Shown: positions 15,826 to 23,237 of the stretch, piece by piece | Layout of the letters: each line of letters begins with the position of its first letter | How positions within the stretch are numbered: position 1 is the first letter of the stretch | Origin: Kiritimatiellia bacterium | GTDB lineage: Bacteria; Verrucomicrobiota; Kiritimatiellia; RFP12; UBA1067 | Direction: 5' to 3' | Assembly (NCBI GenBank): GCA_017405115.1 | Contig: JAFRBA010000067.1 | Coordinates: 62,001-126,000 of the forward strand | Length of the DNA stretch: 64,000 nt | The notes under the pieces: generated by a model | Seen by the model: the letters and a program-made list of their open reading frames with translations, nothing else | The model's database searches: none | What the model was told of the DNA's origin: nothing | Made by a program: the position numbers and the translations under genes

Positions 15826-16463
15826 AGTCCAAGCTCCATCTGCATGACTGGTCCGAAGCTGCGGCGGTGTTCGGGGCACGGTCCGAGCCTTGCGAGCGCC
15901 GCTAGGTGCTCCTTCGTCGGATAGCCCTTGTGCCTGGCGAAGCCGTACCCCGGGTAGAGCCTCTCCAGCCTCAGGCAGTCGGCGTCCCTCGACGTCTTGG
16001 CGAGAATCGAGGCCGCCGCTATGAGGAGCGACTTGGAGTCGCCCTTGACGAGGTTCGCGGCGCGCGGCAGGGTCGACACCGGCAGGCCGTCGACGATGCA
16101 GTGCACGGCGTCTGCGTCGGAGCCCAGCGCGGCGGCCACCCTGTCTGCGGCGCGGCGCATCGCGAGGTGCGTGGCGCGGAGGATGTTGAGGCGGTCTATC
16201 TCCTCCGGGGTGGCGCTTGCGACGGCCCATGTGCAGCCAGGCGTCGACATTATGGCCTCGGCCAGGGCGGAGCGCCGTCTCTCGCAGAGCTTCTTCGAGT
16301 CGTTCACCTCTCTCCACGCGCCGCCCAGGAGCTCCTCCGCCAGCGCGAGCGGAACCGACACCGCGCCGACGTAGACGCCACCGGCCAGCGGACCGCGGCC
16401 GGCCTCGTCGATGCCAACGACCGGGTCGCCGAGCATTCTCTCGCATTCTATGGAGACGGCCAC
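15822..16463 (-). CDS. rnhB: Ribonuclease HII
   Basis: The product has 213 residues. It cleaves RNA embedded in DNA duplexes (R-loops and misincorporated ribonucleotides). RNase HII motifs are VVGIDEAGRGPLAG (first catalytic Asp and Glu, plus GRG), NDSKKL, HCIVDGLPV (catalytic Asp), KGDSKSLLIAAASILAKTSRD and HKGYPTKEH. The start is GTG at 16463 preceded by AGGGCGAG; an internal ATG at MLGDP is a less likely alternative. It sits between the SSS transporter (25 nt) and folP (ATGA overlap). Confidence 0.93.
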   Translation of the reverse strand: MAVSIECERMLGDPVVGIDEAGRGPLAGGVYVGAVSVPLALAEELLGGAWREVNDSKKLCERRRSALAEAIMSTPGCTWAVASATPEEIDRLNILRATHLAMRRAADRVAAALGSDADAVHCIVDGLPVSTLPRAANLVKGDSKSLLIAAASILAKTSRDADCLRLERLYPGYGFARHKGYPTKEHLAALARLGPCPEHRRSFGPVMQMELGL

Positions 16464-16488
16464 CTCGCCCTGCCTTTCCCCGCGGCGG

Positions 16489-18012
16489 TCAGCAGCTCGG
16501 CGTCTCCAGCCGGCGGAAGAATGCGTCGACCTCTTCGCGTTCGGCAGGACGATCCGGGAAGACCAGCGTGCCGAGCACGAGGAAGAGGACGGTCGCGGCG
16601 GACGTCGCGGGGAATATCCACACCATCTCGCGCCAGTACGCCAGCTCGGGCCTTGCGCCCATCGCGAATATCGCGAGCCCGACCGCGATGCCGCCGACGA
16701 GCCCCGTTATGCCGGACCGCTTCGAGAAGCGGCGCACGAAGACGCCGCAGAGCATGGGTATTGCTATGGGCGGCAGGAACACCCCGAAGACCTTGTTGGA
16801 GAGGTTGAAGAGATCGTCCGCGCCCTGCGCGTACTGCATCACGAAGGTGAGGCCCACGACCAGGCCGCCCACGAGCACGGTGGCGACGCGCGCGGCAATC
16901 ATGTTGGCCTTCGCCGACGAGTTCTTCGCGATCTTGAGGTACAGCTCGTTCGTGACCACGGATGCCGCGGCGTTGAAGTTGCCGGCTAGGGAGCTCATGG
17001 TCGCGGAGAACATGGCCGCGATCACCATGCCGATCATGCCGGCGGGGAGAACCTCGCGGCAGAGCGTCGCGTAGACGGCGTTCATGGCGTTGGCGTCGTT
17101 CAGGTCCAGGGACGGGATGAAGACGCGCGCGGCCATCGCCGGGAAGAAGAACAGCGGCGGCCCGACGAAGAGGAGCGCCGCGACGAGATACGCCATCTTC
17201 TTCGCATCCTTTTCGCTCTTCGTGGAGTAGTAGCGCTGCACGAGCGACCAGTTCGTCGAGAGCGTGGAGCCGACGCAGCAGAAGAACACAAGCATGTATA
17301 TCCACGTGTACTGTCCGCCGGTGAAGCTGAAGAAGCCGTCCGGCACGCGGTCGAGGAACACCTGGAATCCGTGCACAATGCCGGATCCGCCGTCGAGCGA
17401 CGCGAGCCTACCGAGGCACAGCGGCGGAAGCGCAAAGACCACGGCGAGGATGACGAGGAACTGTATGAAGTCGCAGGTCAGGGTGGCCCTGAGCCCGCCG
17501 AGGAACGTGTAGAGCACGATTATGAGCCCCGATATGCATATCGCCCAGAAGAGAGGGAAGCCCATGCCAACGCCGACGACCGTGCCGATCGCCAGGAGCT
17601 TGAGGGCGTTGTCGAGAAGCTGCATCGGCAGGCCCAGTATGGCCAGCGTGCGGCACATGCCGGGCGTGTAGCGCTCGGCGATGTAGTCGATCGGGCTGCC
17701 CTTGGCCGCCCGCCGCCACCTGACGGCGAGGAACCACGCGCCGAGCAGGACGGCGGGGACCGAGAGCCAGCTGACCGTCACGGGCACCCAGCCGAACTTG
17801 TAGGCGAGCGCCGAGTACATAACGAACGCGAGCGCCGAGAAGCTGTTCATGTAGAAGCTCACCCCGCTCAGCCACCACGGGACGGTCTTGTCGTTCCCGA
17901 AGAACTGGTCAGACGACTTCGCCCGACGGCTGTAGTACACCCCCACCCCCACCATTACGGCGAAGAACGCGGCTATGACCGCATAGTCGACCAGAAGCAG
18001 TCCCTTGTCCAT
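16489..18012 (-). CDS. Sodium:solute symporter (SSS/SSF family)
   Basis: The product has 507 residues and about 13-14 membrane helices. Family traits are the N-terminal VDYAVIAAFFAVMVGVGVYY, the FFGNDKTVPWWLSGVSF segment after helix 1, LGGLRATLTCDFIQF and the Na-site region AAMFSATMSSLAGNFNAAAS. It imports a solute with Na+ across the inner membrane. The substrate is unknown: similar proteins take up sugars, while the adjacent CoaX would also suit pantothenate. The ATG at 18012 is preceded by AGGAGG at ideal spacing, which favours it over the GTG at 18018. Confidence 0.87.
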   Translation of the reverse strand: MDKGLLLVDYAVIAAFFAVMVGVGVYYSRRAKSSDQFFGNDKTVPWWLSGVSFYMNSFSALAFVMYSALAYKFGWVPVTVSWLSVPAVLLGAWFLAVRWRRAAKGSPIDYIAERYTPGMCRTLAILGLPMQLLDNALKLLAIGTVVGVGMGFPLFWAICISGLIIVLYTFLGGLRATLTCDFIQFLVILAVVFALPPLCLGRLASLDGGSGIVHGFQVFLDRVPDGFFSFTGGQYTWIYMLVFFCCVGSTLSTNWSLVQRYYSTKSEKDAKKMAYLVAALLFVGPPLFFFPAMAARVFIPSLDLNDANAMNAVYATLCREVLPAGMIGMVIAAMFSATMSSLAGNFNAAASVVTNELYLKIAKNSSAKANMIAARVATVLVGGLVVGLTFVMQYAQGADDLFNLSNKVFGVFLPPIAIPMLCGVFVRRFSKRSGITGLVGGIAVGLAIFAMGARPELAYWREMVWIFPATSAATVLFLVLGTLVFPDRPAEREEVDAFFRRLETPSC

Positions 18013-18033
18013 TTCCACCTCCTATACAAGGCG

Positions 18034-18555
18034 TCAGCGCGCCGGGTTCTCGAACTCCCGCACCACGTCCAGCAGCTGTTCCGCGAGGTCCGGGTCCTCC
18101 TCGAACATGTTGACGTTGTCGGAATACGTGTTGTTGCAGATGTTGGCCTTGACCGCGATGAACCGGTCCTGGGACTTCCTCTTCGACGACTTGCCGTTCT
18201 TCTCGCGGTCCAGGACGCCGAAGTTCACGAGGTTCTGGAAGATGTCGTTGGCGTCTTTCGGGTCGATGGTGAACCGGTGCGTGCCGATCTTCGCCCAGTC
18301 CTCCTCCTTGTAGCGCTTCGCGAAGTCGTTGGAGACGAGCTCGCTCGTGCCCTTGCGCACGAGGACCTGTCCATTGCCGTATATCTCGATCCCGATGCGG
18401 CGGATGGGGGTGCGACTCAGGTTGTAGTAGTGGATGATCACCCAGTTCAGCGAGCTTTCGCGCACGGTTATGTACGGGTCGACCCAGAACGGGCCGCAGC
18501 CGGGAAGCGCGGCAAGCGCCGCGGTGAGAATCAGGACGAGAGGCGTTGCGCGCAT
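18034..18555 (-). CDS. Small lipoprotein of unknown function
   Basis: The product has 173 residues. The signal ends in a lipobox (LAALPGC), so it should be lipid-anchored. The rest is a small alpha/beta domain with NWVIIHYYNLSRTPIRRIGI and SELVSNDFAKRYKEEDWAKI and a charged C-terminus. I do not recognise the family. The start at 18555 overlaps the end of coaX by 25 nt, and the gene lies 21 nt before the SSS transporter. Confidence 0.7.
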   Translation of the reverse strand: MRATPLVLILTAALAALPGCGPFWVDPYITVRESSLNWVIIHYYNLSRTPIRRIGIEIYGNGQVLVRKGTSELVSNDFAKRYKEEDWAKIGTHRFTIDPKDANDIFQNLVNFGVLDREKNGKSSKRKSQDRFIAVKANICNNTYSDNVNMFEEDPDLAEQLLDVVREFENPAR

Positions 18556-19283
18556 ATGAGGCCTGCTCCGTAGAGGGTTAACGTCGGGTCGACTGTGAAT
18601 GGGAGGTCCAGGTCGGAAAGCGCCCACTTCGCGAAGCCGCCGGTCGCTATCAGGCGGAAGTCGCAGCGGAAGTTGCGGCGGAGCTCGGCGACTATCTCGC
18701 GCACCATGCCGCGGTAGCCGACGATTGCGCCGAAGCGCATCGCCTCCGCCGTCGACCGGCCTATGCGAGGCGCCCTGCCCGAGCCGAGGCGCATGCGCGG
18801 CAGCTTCGCGGTTCGCTCGAGGAGGTAGTCGCGCATCAGAGGGAAGCCTGGCGCTATGACGCCGCCGCGCCAGACGCGGTCCCGCGTGACCACCGCCGCG
18901 GTGAGCGCCGTGCCGAAATCCATCACGAGCACGGGCGCGCCGTGGCGCGAGACTGCGCCTACGGCGTCCGCCAGGCGGTCCGCGCCTATCGTCTCGGGGT
19001 GAGGGTAGTCGAGGCTGAGGCCAGCGACGGGGAAGTCGCGGTGCGAGACCTGCGCGGCAGGCAGCGAGAGGCGGCGGAAGAGGGCGAGGAATCGGCGGTC
19101 CCTCGCGGGCACCACGCTCACGTAGGCGGCGCCGTCGGGGCGGCCCAGTTCAGCGAGGCGCTCCGCCGCGTCAAGCGCGGCGTCCGCAGGGCCGTCGACG
19201 TGCCTCACATGACTCACGCGGCCGTCGGACCAGAGTCCCACGGCCGTGGAGGTGTTTCCGACGTCTGCTACGACGAGCCTCAC
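18531..19283 (-). CDS. coaX: Type III pantothenate kinase
   Basis: The product has 250 residues. It phosphorylates pantothenate, the first step of coenzyme A synthesis. CoaX motifs are VVADVGNTSTAVGLW (ASKHA phosphate-1 loop), PHPETIGADRLADAVGA (pantothenate/catalytic region), VMDFGTALTAAVV (phosphate-2), GGVIAPGFPLM and LIATGGFAKW (adenosine). The start is GTG at 19283, inside a GTGA overlap with the DUF1080 stop and after AAGGAG; the longer upstream frame is a shadow of the DUF1080 gene. Confidence 0.93.
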   Translation of the reverse strand: MRLVVADVGNTSTAVGLWSDGRVSHVRHVDGPADAALDAAERLAELGRPDGAAYVSVVPARDRRFLALFRRLSLPAAQVSHRDFPVAGLSLDYPHPETIGADRLADAVGAVSRHGAPVLVMDFGTALTAAVVTRDRVWRGGVIAPGFPLMRDYLLERTAKLPRMRLGSGRAPRIGRSTAEAMRFGAIVGYRGMVREIVAELRRNFRCDFRLIATGGFAKWALSDLDLPFTVDPTLTLYGAGLICAQRLSS

Positions 19284-20752
19284 AGCTCCTTGATGAAGAT
19301 GTTGCGCCACTCGGTCGGGTCGCCATGGCACTGAAGCTCGATCTGCTCGCACGGGAAGATCGGCTTGGAGCGGTCCCAGTAGTTCTCGAGCGTCACGTTG
19401 TCGACGACGAGTTCGCCGTTTAGCCAGACGGTGACCTTCTCTCCCTTCATGATCACGTGGAAGCGGTTCCAGTCTCCGACCTGGCGGTCGGCGATCTTGA
19501 GGGCCTTCGAAATGTTGCCCGTCTTCGCGGTCTGGTTGTTGTAGAGACCGCCGGAGCCGATGTGCCACTGGTTGTGCGCGTCCCAGATCTGCACCTGGGG
19601 GGCGCCACGGAGGTACAGGCCCGAGTCGCCGGTGATCGACATGATGCGCCAGTCGGCCCACATCTCGAAGTCGGCGTAGTCGCGCCTTGTGGCGAGGGAG
19701 TAGCCGCCCTGGAAGCCGTCGAAGTAGAGGTTGCCGTTGCGCACCGACCAGTGGGCGTCGCGCTGCGCGTCGGCCTTCTTCTGCATCTCGGCGCGCTTCT
19801 CGGGCGTCGCCGCCTGGCGGACGGCCGGGTTGTCGAACTTCTCCTCGGTCGTGACGCCCTTCCACATTGTCTTGAGCTGGCCGGGGCAGCCGTCAAAGTA
19901 CGTCTCGAAGCCGCGCGGCGCCTTCATGCGCTGGCAGGGGCAGGGCTGGCCCATCTTCGCGTCGGCCGGGAGCTCCTTGATGCGGATGTTCTTCCACTTC
20001 ACGTTGTGCCCGTGGCCGAGCCAGCCGATGCGGCCCTTCGTGTTGTGGAGGCCGGGGTGCTTGCGCTTGTCGGGCGTGTCGGTCCCGTCGCCCTTGAACT
20101 TCGAGACGTCGGCCTTGGTGACGAGGTAGCCGTTGAGGTAGACCTCGATCTCGCTGCCGATCACCTTGACCTCCTCGAAGTTCCACATCCCGGGCTTGCG
20201 CACGTAGCTGCCGCCGCCCGTGAAGTTCTTCTCCTTCCAGCCCAGCTGCTTGCCGAAGTTGTCGCGGAGGCTTGGGACGATCCCGTAGACCGAGCCGGTG
20301 TACTGGTAGGGCTTGAGCTTGTCCTTCTTCGCGGCTGCGTCGTAGTAGCTGGAGCCGCCGTCGTCCAGGAGCTGCAGTTCGCACATCGCGTAGTAGGCGG
20401 CGTCCTTGTCGGGCTCGGTCATGCGGATGCCGAGGCCGTTGTTGCCGTTCGTCGGCATCATGAACTCGAAGCGCAGGACGAAGTTGCCGTACTCCTTTGC
20501 CGTGTAGAGGTTTCCGGACGAGCCCTCGGCCTTGCGCTCGGGGAAGCACTGCAGCACGCCGGGCTCGTTCGGGTCAACGCCGTACATCGCGGTCGCGCCC
20601 TCCCAGCCCTGCAGGTCGTTGCCGTTGAACAGCGAAACGAAGCCCTCGTTGATTGAGTCCGGATAGCGGCAGCACGTCGCCTGTTCCTGCCTGAGGCCGC
20701 AGCATCCCGCGAGCACGATGCCGACCGCGGCTGCGCCAAGTGTCTTGTTCAT
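19280..20752 (-). CDS. Two-domain DUF1080 (3-keto-disaccharide hydrolase-like) lipoprotein
   Basis: The product has 490 residues with a lipobox-like signal (GIVLAGC, ~10-17). Domain 1 (~35-265) and domain 2 (~285-490) are concanavalin-like jelly rolls of the DUF1080 type: GFVSLFNGNDLQGWEG and NVKWKNIRIKEL in the first, DSGLYLRGAPQVQIWD and EWRNIFIKEL in the second. The family binds or hydrolyses sugars, and some members act on 3-keto-glycosides made by oxidoreductases like those at 20820-23161. It leads an operon of housekeeping genes, which is unusual. Promoter 20783-20791; GGAGGA ribosome site. Confidence 0.88.
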   Translation of the reverse strand: MNKTLGAAAVGIVLAGCCGLRQEQATCCRYPDSINEGFVSLFNGNDLQGWEGATAMYGVDPNEPGVLQCFPERKAEGSSGNLYTAKEYGNFVLRFEFMMPTNGNNGLGIRMTEPDKDAAYYAMCELQLLDDGGSSYYDAAAKKDKLKPYQYTGSVYGIVPSLRDNFGKQLGWKEKNFTGGGSYVRKPGMWNFEEVKVIGSEIEVYLNGYLVTKADVSKFKGDGTDTPDKRKHPGLHNTKGRIGWLGHGHNVKWKNIRIKELPADAKMGQPCPCQRMKAPRGFETYFDGCPGQLKTMWKGVTTEEKFDNPAVRQAATPEKRAEMQKKADAQRDAHWSVRNGNLYFDGFQGGYSLATRRDYADFEMWADWRIMSITGDSGLYLRGAPQVQIWDAHNQWHIGSGGLYNNQTAKTGNISKALKIADRQVGDWNRFHVIMKGEKVTVWLNGELVVDNVTLENYWDRSKPIFPCEQIELQCHGDPTEWRNIFIKEL

Positions 20753-20782
20753 GTTTTCATTCCTCCTTGGTTGTGGAACCGT

Positions 20783-20791
20783 ATTATATCA
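20783..20791 (-). promoter_or_regulatory. Extended -10 promoter TGATATAAT for the DUF1080-coaX-rnhB-folP operon
   Basis: The hexamer lies 30 nt before the ATG at 20752, with a GGAGGA ribosome site in the leader. Confidence 0.7.
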
Positions 20792-20819
20792 AATGGCTCT
20801 CCGATAAGACAAGGCGCGC

Positions 20820-22157
20820 CTACGCCAGCTCCCAGCCCTTCTCGTACTCGCGGGCCCAGCCGATCTCGCCCGCCTTCGAGCGCAGCAAGCCCGTCTTCGG
20901 GTCGAGGTGGATCGTCTCGCCGCAGTCGAGCGCGATGTTCGCCAGGAGCGGCAGCACGGACGACTTGACGCCCTGCTCCGCGTCGGCGTTGGTCTTCGCG
21001 TCGTGCGCACGGATGCAGTCCACGAACTTCGTCATGTGCCTGACGTCGAGGCTCGTTGTCGGGTCTGTGGTCGAGACCGGCGTATTGCCGCCGACGACGA
21101 CGCCACCGGCCTTCCATTCGCGTATCGCGGCGCCCTTCTCGTCGAAGACGATCGCGTTGTCGCTGGGGCCGAGGAAAAGAGCTCCTCGCTCGCCGTAGAC
21201 AAGCGCCCCGGTTCCGACGTCCATGAACGGCTTGACGTTGTTGTGGCAGCCCATCTCGAACGTTATCATCTTGCCGTTCGCATACTTGAACGAGGCGTTG
21301 AAGACGTCCGGCCACTCGAAGTCGCCGCCCTTCGGGAACTGCAGTCCGCCGGCGCACTGGACGCTCTCGGGGAACTCGTCCAGGCCGAGGGCCCAGCGCG
21401 ACACGTCCGCGAAGTGCGGCGCGTTGTTGCCCATCTCCGAAGTTCCCCACTTCCTGAACCAGTGCCAGTTGTAGTGGACGATGTTGTCCCGGAAGTCCTC
21501 GCGCGGGGCGGGGCCCTGCCAGAGGTCCCAGTCGAGCCACTCTGGAACGGCAGCCTTCCTGCCCTTGCCGATGGACTCGCGGTTCGCGAGGTACCATGCC
21601 TTCGCCCAGCGCATCTCGCCGATCGCGTTAGTCTCCCTGAGATAGTCGAACGCGGCCCTGTACGTGACGGACGCGCGGCGCTGCGACCCGACCTGCAGCA
21701 CGGCGCCGGTCTCCCTCGCGACGCGCATGAGGATCTGGCCCTCCTCGGGACAGAAGCAGCACGGCTTTTCGACGTACACGGCCTTCCCGGCCTTCATCGC
21801 CATCACCGCCGAGTACGCGTGGAAATGGTCGGGCGTCTCGGAGATTATGCCATCGAGGTCGCCGAACTCCAGCACCTTGCGGAGGTCCTTCTCCATGACG
21901 GGCCTCCTGCCGGTCGCCTTCAGCACGTAGTCCGCCGCGAACTCACGCGCCCTGCGGTCGACGTCGCACACGCACGCGATTTCCACGCCCGGCACCTTCA
22001 ACGCGGTCCTCATCACGGAGAAGCCGCGTCCCTTGGCGTGGCAGCCGACGATCGCGAGCCGCACCCTGTTCGATGGCGCGCCTGCGCCGAATGCGGAACC
22101 CGCGGCCGTCACGAAGAAGGCGCCGGCCCCCGTCCTTATGAAGTCTCTCCTGTCCAT
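20820..22157 (-). CDS. Gfo/Idh/MocA-family oxidoreductase, Tat-exported
   Basis: The product has 445 residues. The N-terminus MDRRDFIRTGAGAFFVTAAG is a twin-arginine signal. The NAD(P)-binding Rossmann fold starts at RVRLAIVGCHAKGRGF, has the family EKP motif in VYVEKPCCFCPEEG (~125), and the C-terminal alpha/beta domain contains HYNWHWFRKWGTSEMGNN. It should oxidise a sugar or cyclitol outside the cytoplasm with tightly bound cofactor. The ATG at 22157 follows AAAGGAG. It is second in a two-gene unit, 26 nt after its paralogue. Confidence 0.88.
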   Translation of the reverse strand: MDRRDFIRTGAGAFFVTAAGSAFGAGAPSNRVRLAIVGCHAKGRGFSVMRTALKVPGVEIACVCDVDRRAREFAADYVLKATGRRPVMEKDLRKVLEFGDLDGIISETPDHFHAYSAVMAMKAGKAVYVEKPCCFCPEEGQILMRVARETGAVLQVGSQRRASVTYRAAFDYLRETNAIGEMRWAKAWYLANRESIGKGRKAAVPEWLDWDLWQGPAPREDFRDNIVHYNWHWFRKWGTSEMGNNAPHFADVSRWALGLDEFPESVQCAGGLQFPKGGDFEWPDVFNASFKYANGKMITFEMGCHNNVKPFMDVGTGALVYGERGALFLGPSDNAIVFDEKGAAIREWKAGGVVVGGNTPVSTTDPTTSLDVRHMTKFVDCIRAHDAKTNADAEQGVKSSVLPLLANIALDCGETIHLDPKTGLLRSKAGEIGWAREYEKGWELA

Positions 22158-22183
22158 GTTCGTCGCTCCTTTCGTTTGCGGGG

Positions 22184-23161
22184 TCACCGTCCTCCGGTGA
22201 TCTCCGACAGCTTCACCTCGCGTCCGCCCTCCGCGTGCGACTTCGCCGCGGCGTCCATTATGGCGAACATCTCAAGTGTCTCCTCGTGCGGCACCGGCAC
22301 GACGCCCGTCCGGAAGAACGGCAGAATCGCGTTCTTCAGCATCGGCTCGTATCCGGGGTGGCCCTCGAGCGCGACCGGCGCGCCCGTCGGCGGGAACGCG
22401 TAGCCGCCGTAGTTCCAGCTCTTCTGGTCGAGCTTGAGGTTCGCCACGCGCCCGTCGCCCCAAGTGACCGTCACGAAGTCGTTGTTCCCGGCGGTGTACG
22501 CGCGGACGGCCACGGCGCCGGGCCCCATCACAGTCATCATCGTCTCGAACGCGTGGATTCCGTACCAGACGTACCGCGAGTGGGTGCCCTGCAACTCTAT
22601 CGGCGACGGCGCGAAGAAGATCATCGACGAGAACTTCGTGCCGCTTGCGCGGGCGGCGACATTGGCGGGGGCGTAGCGGAGTGTGGACGTCGAGAAGTAC
22701 TCCGCGCCGTATTTCCTGCCGAGGTCGACGATGGCCTTCGCGTGCGGGTAGTCCTGCGCGATCGGCTTGTCGATGAACACGCGCTTCTTCGCCTTGAACA
22801 CCTTCTCGGCCTGCCAGAGGTGCTCGCGCCCGTCGTTCGTCTCGAGGCACACGACGTCGACCTTCGAGAGCAGGTCGTCGATTGTCTCGCACATCTCGAC
22901 GCCCATATCCCGCATCTGCGCGATGTACTTGGGGTAGCGGTTCGTGGACGAGACGATGTCCCGCGAGCCCCACTTGTGCGCCGCCACGACGCGGAAGCCC
23001 TCCGCGAAGTCCGGCTTGTCCACGTTCATGATCTTCGTGAACGCGAGCGTGTGGCTCGTGTCGCAGCCTATGATGCCAACCTTCGTCTCTGCGGACGCCA
23101 GCCCCGCGAGCGCGGCGACCGCGCAGGCGACGGCGAACCTCGATTCATTCCTCATTGCCAT
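22184..23161 (-). CDS. Gfo/Idh/MocA-family oxidoreductase, secreted
   Basis: The product has 325 residues with a Sec-type signal (ending LAGLASA). The Rossmann start is KVGIIGCDTSHTLAF, and RVFIDKPIAQDY is the catalytic-Lys motif (usual EKP, here DKP). The C-terminal domain contains WYGIHAFETMM. It is likely to act with the downstream Tat-type paralogue on the same extracytoplasmic sugar. The ATG at 23161 or 23155 follows GGGAGG. Promoter TGATACAAT at 23185-23193. Confidence 0.85.
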   Translation of the reverse strand: MAMRNESRFAVACAVAALAGLASAETKVGIIGCDTSHTLAFTKIMNVDKPDFAEGFRVVAAHKWGSRDIVSSTNRYPKYIAQMRDMGVEMCETIDDLLSKVDVVCLETNDGREHLWQAEKVFKAKKRVFIDKPIAQDYPHAKAIVDLGRKYGAEYFSTSTLRYAPANVAARASGTKFSSMIFFAPSPIELQGTHSRYVWYGIHAFETMMTVMGPGAVAVRAYTAGNNDFVTVTWGDGRVANLKLDQKSWNYGGYAFPPTGAPVALEGHPGYEPMLKNAILPFFRTGVVPVPHEETLEMFAIMDAAAKSHAEGGREVKLSEITGGR

Positions 23162-23184
23162 GGCCCTCCCTTTCCTTTTTGAGT

Positions 23185-23193
23185 ATTGTATCA
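23185..23193 (-). promoter_or_regulatory. Extended -10 promoter TGATACAAT for the two MocA-type genes
   Basis: The hexamer lies 23 nt before the ATG at 23161, and the leader holds a GGGAGG ribosome site. It separates this pair from the pectin operon that ends at 23238. Confidence 0.65.
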
Positions 23194-23237
23194 TATCGGC
23201 GGCAGGACTGCATGGGGCATTCGCAGGCGCGGCGCAT

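Noticed and set aside
19457..20656. 399-codon plus-strand frame over the DUF1080 gene
   Set aside because: Translation is dominated by V, L, E, A and R, as expected from GC-rich antisense; no start signal or domain.
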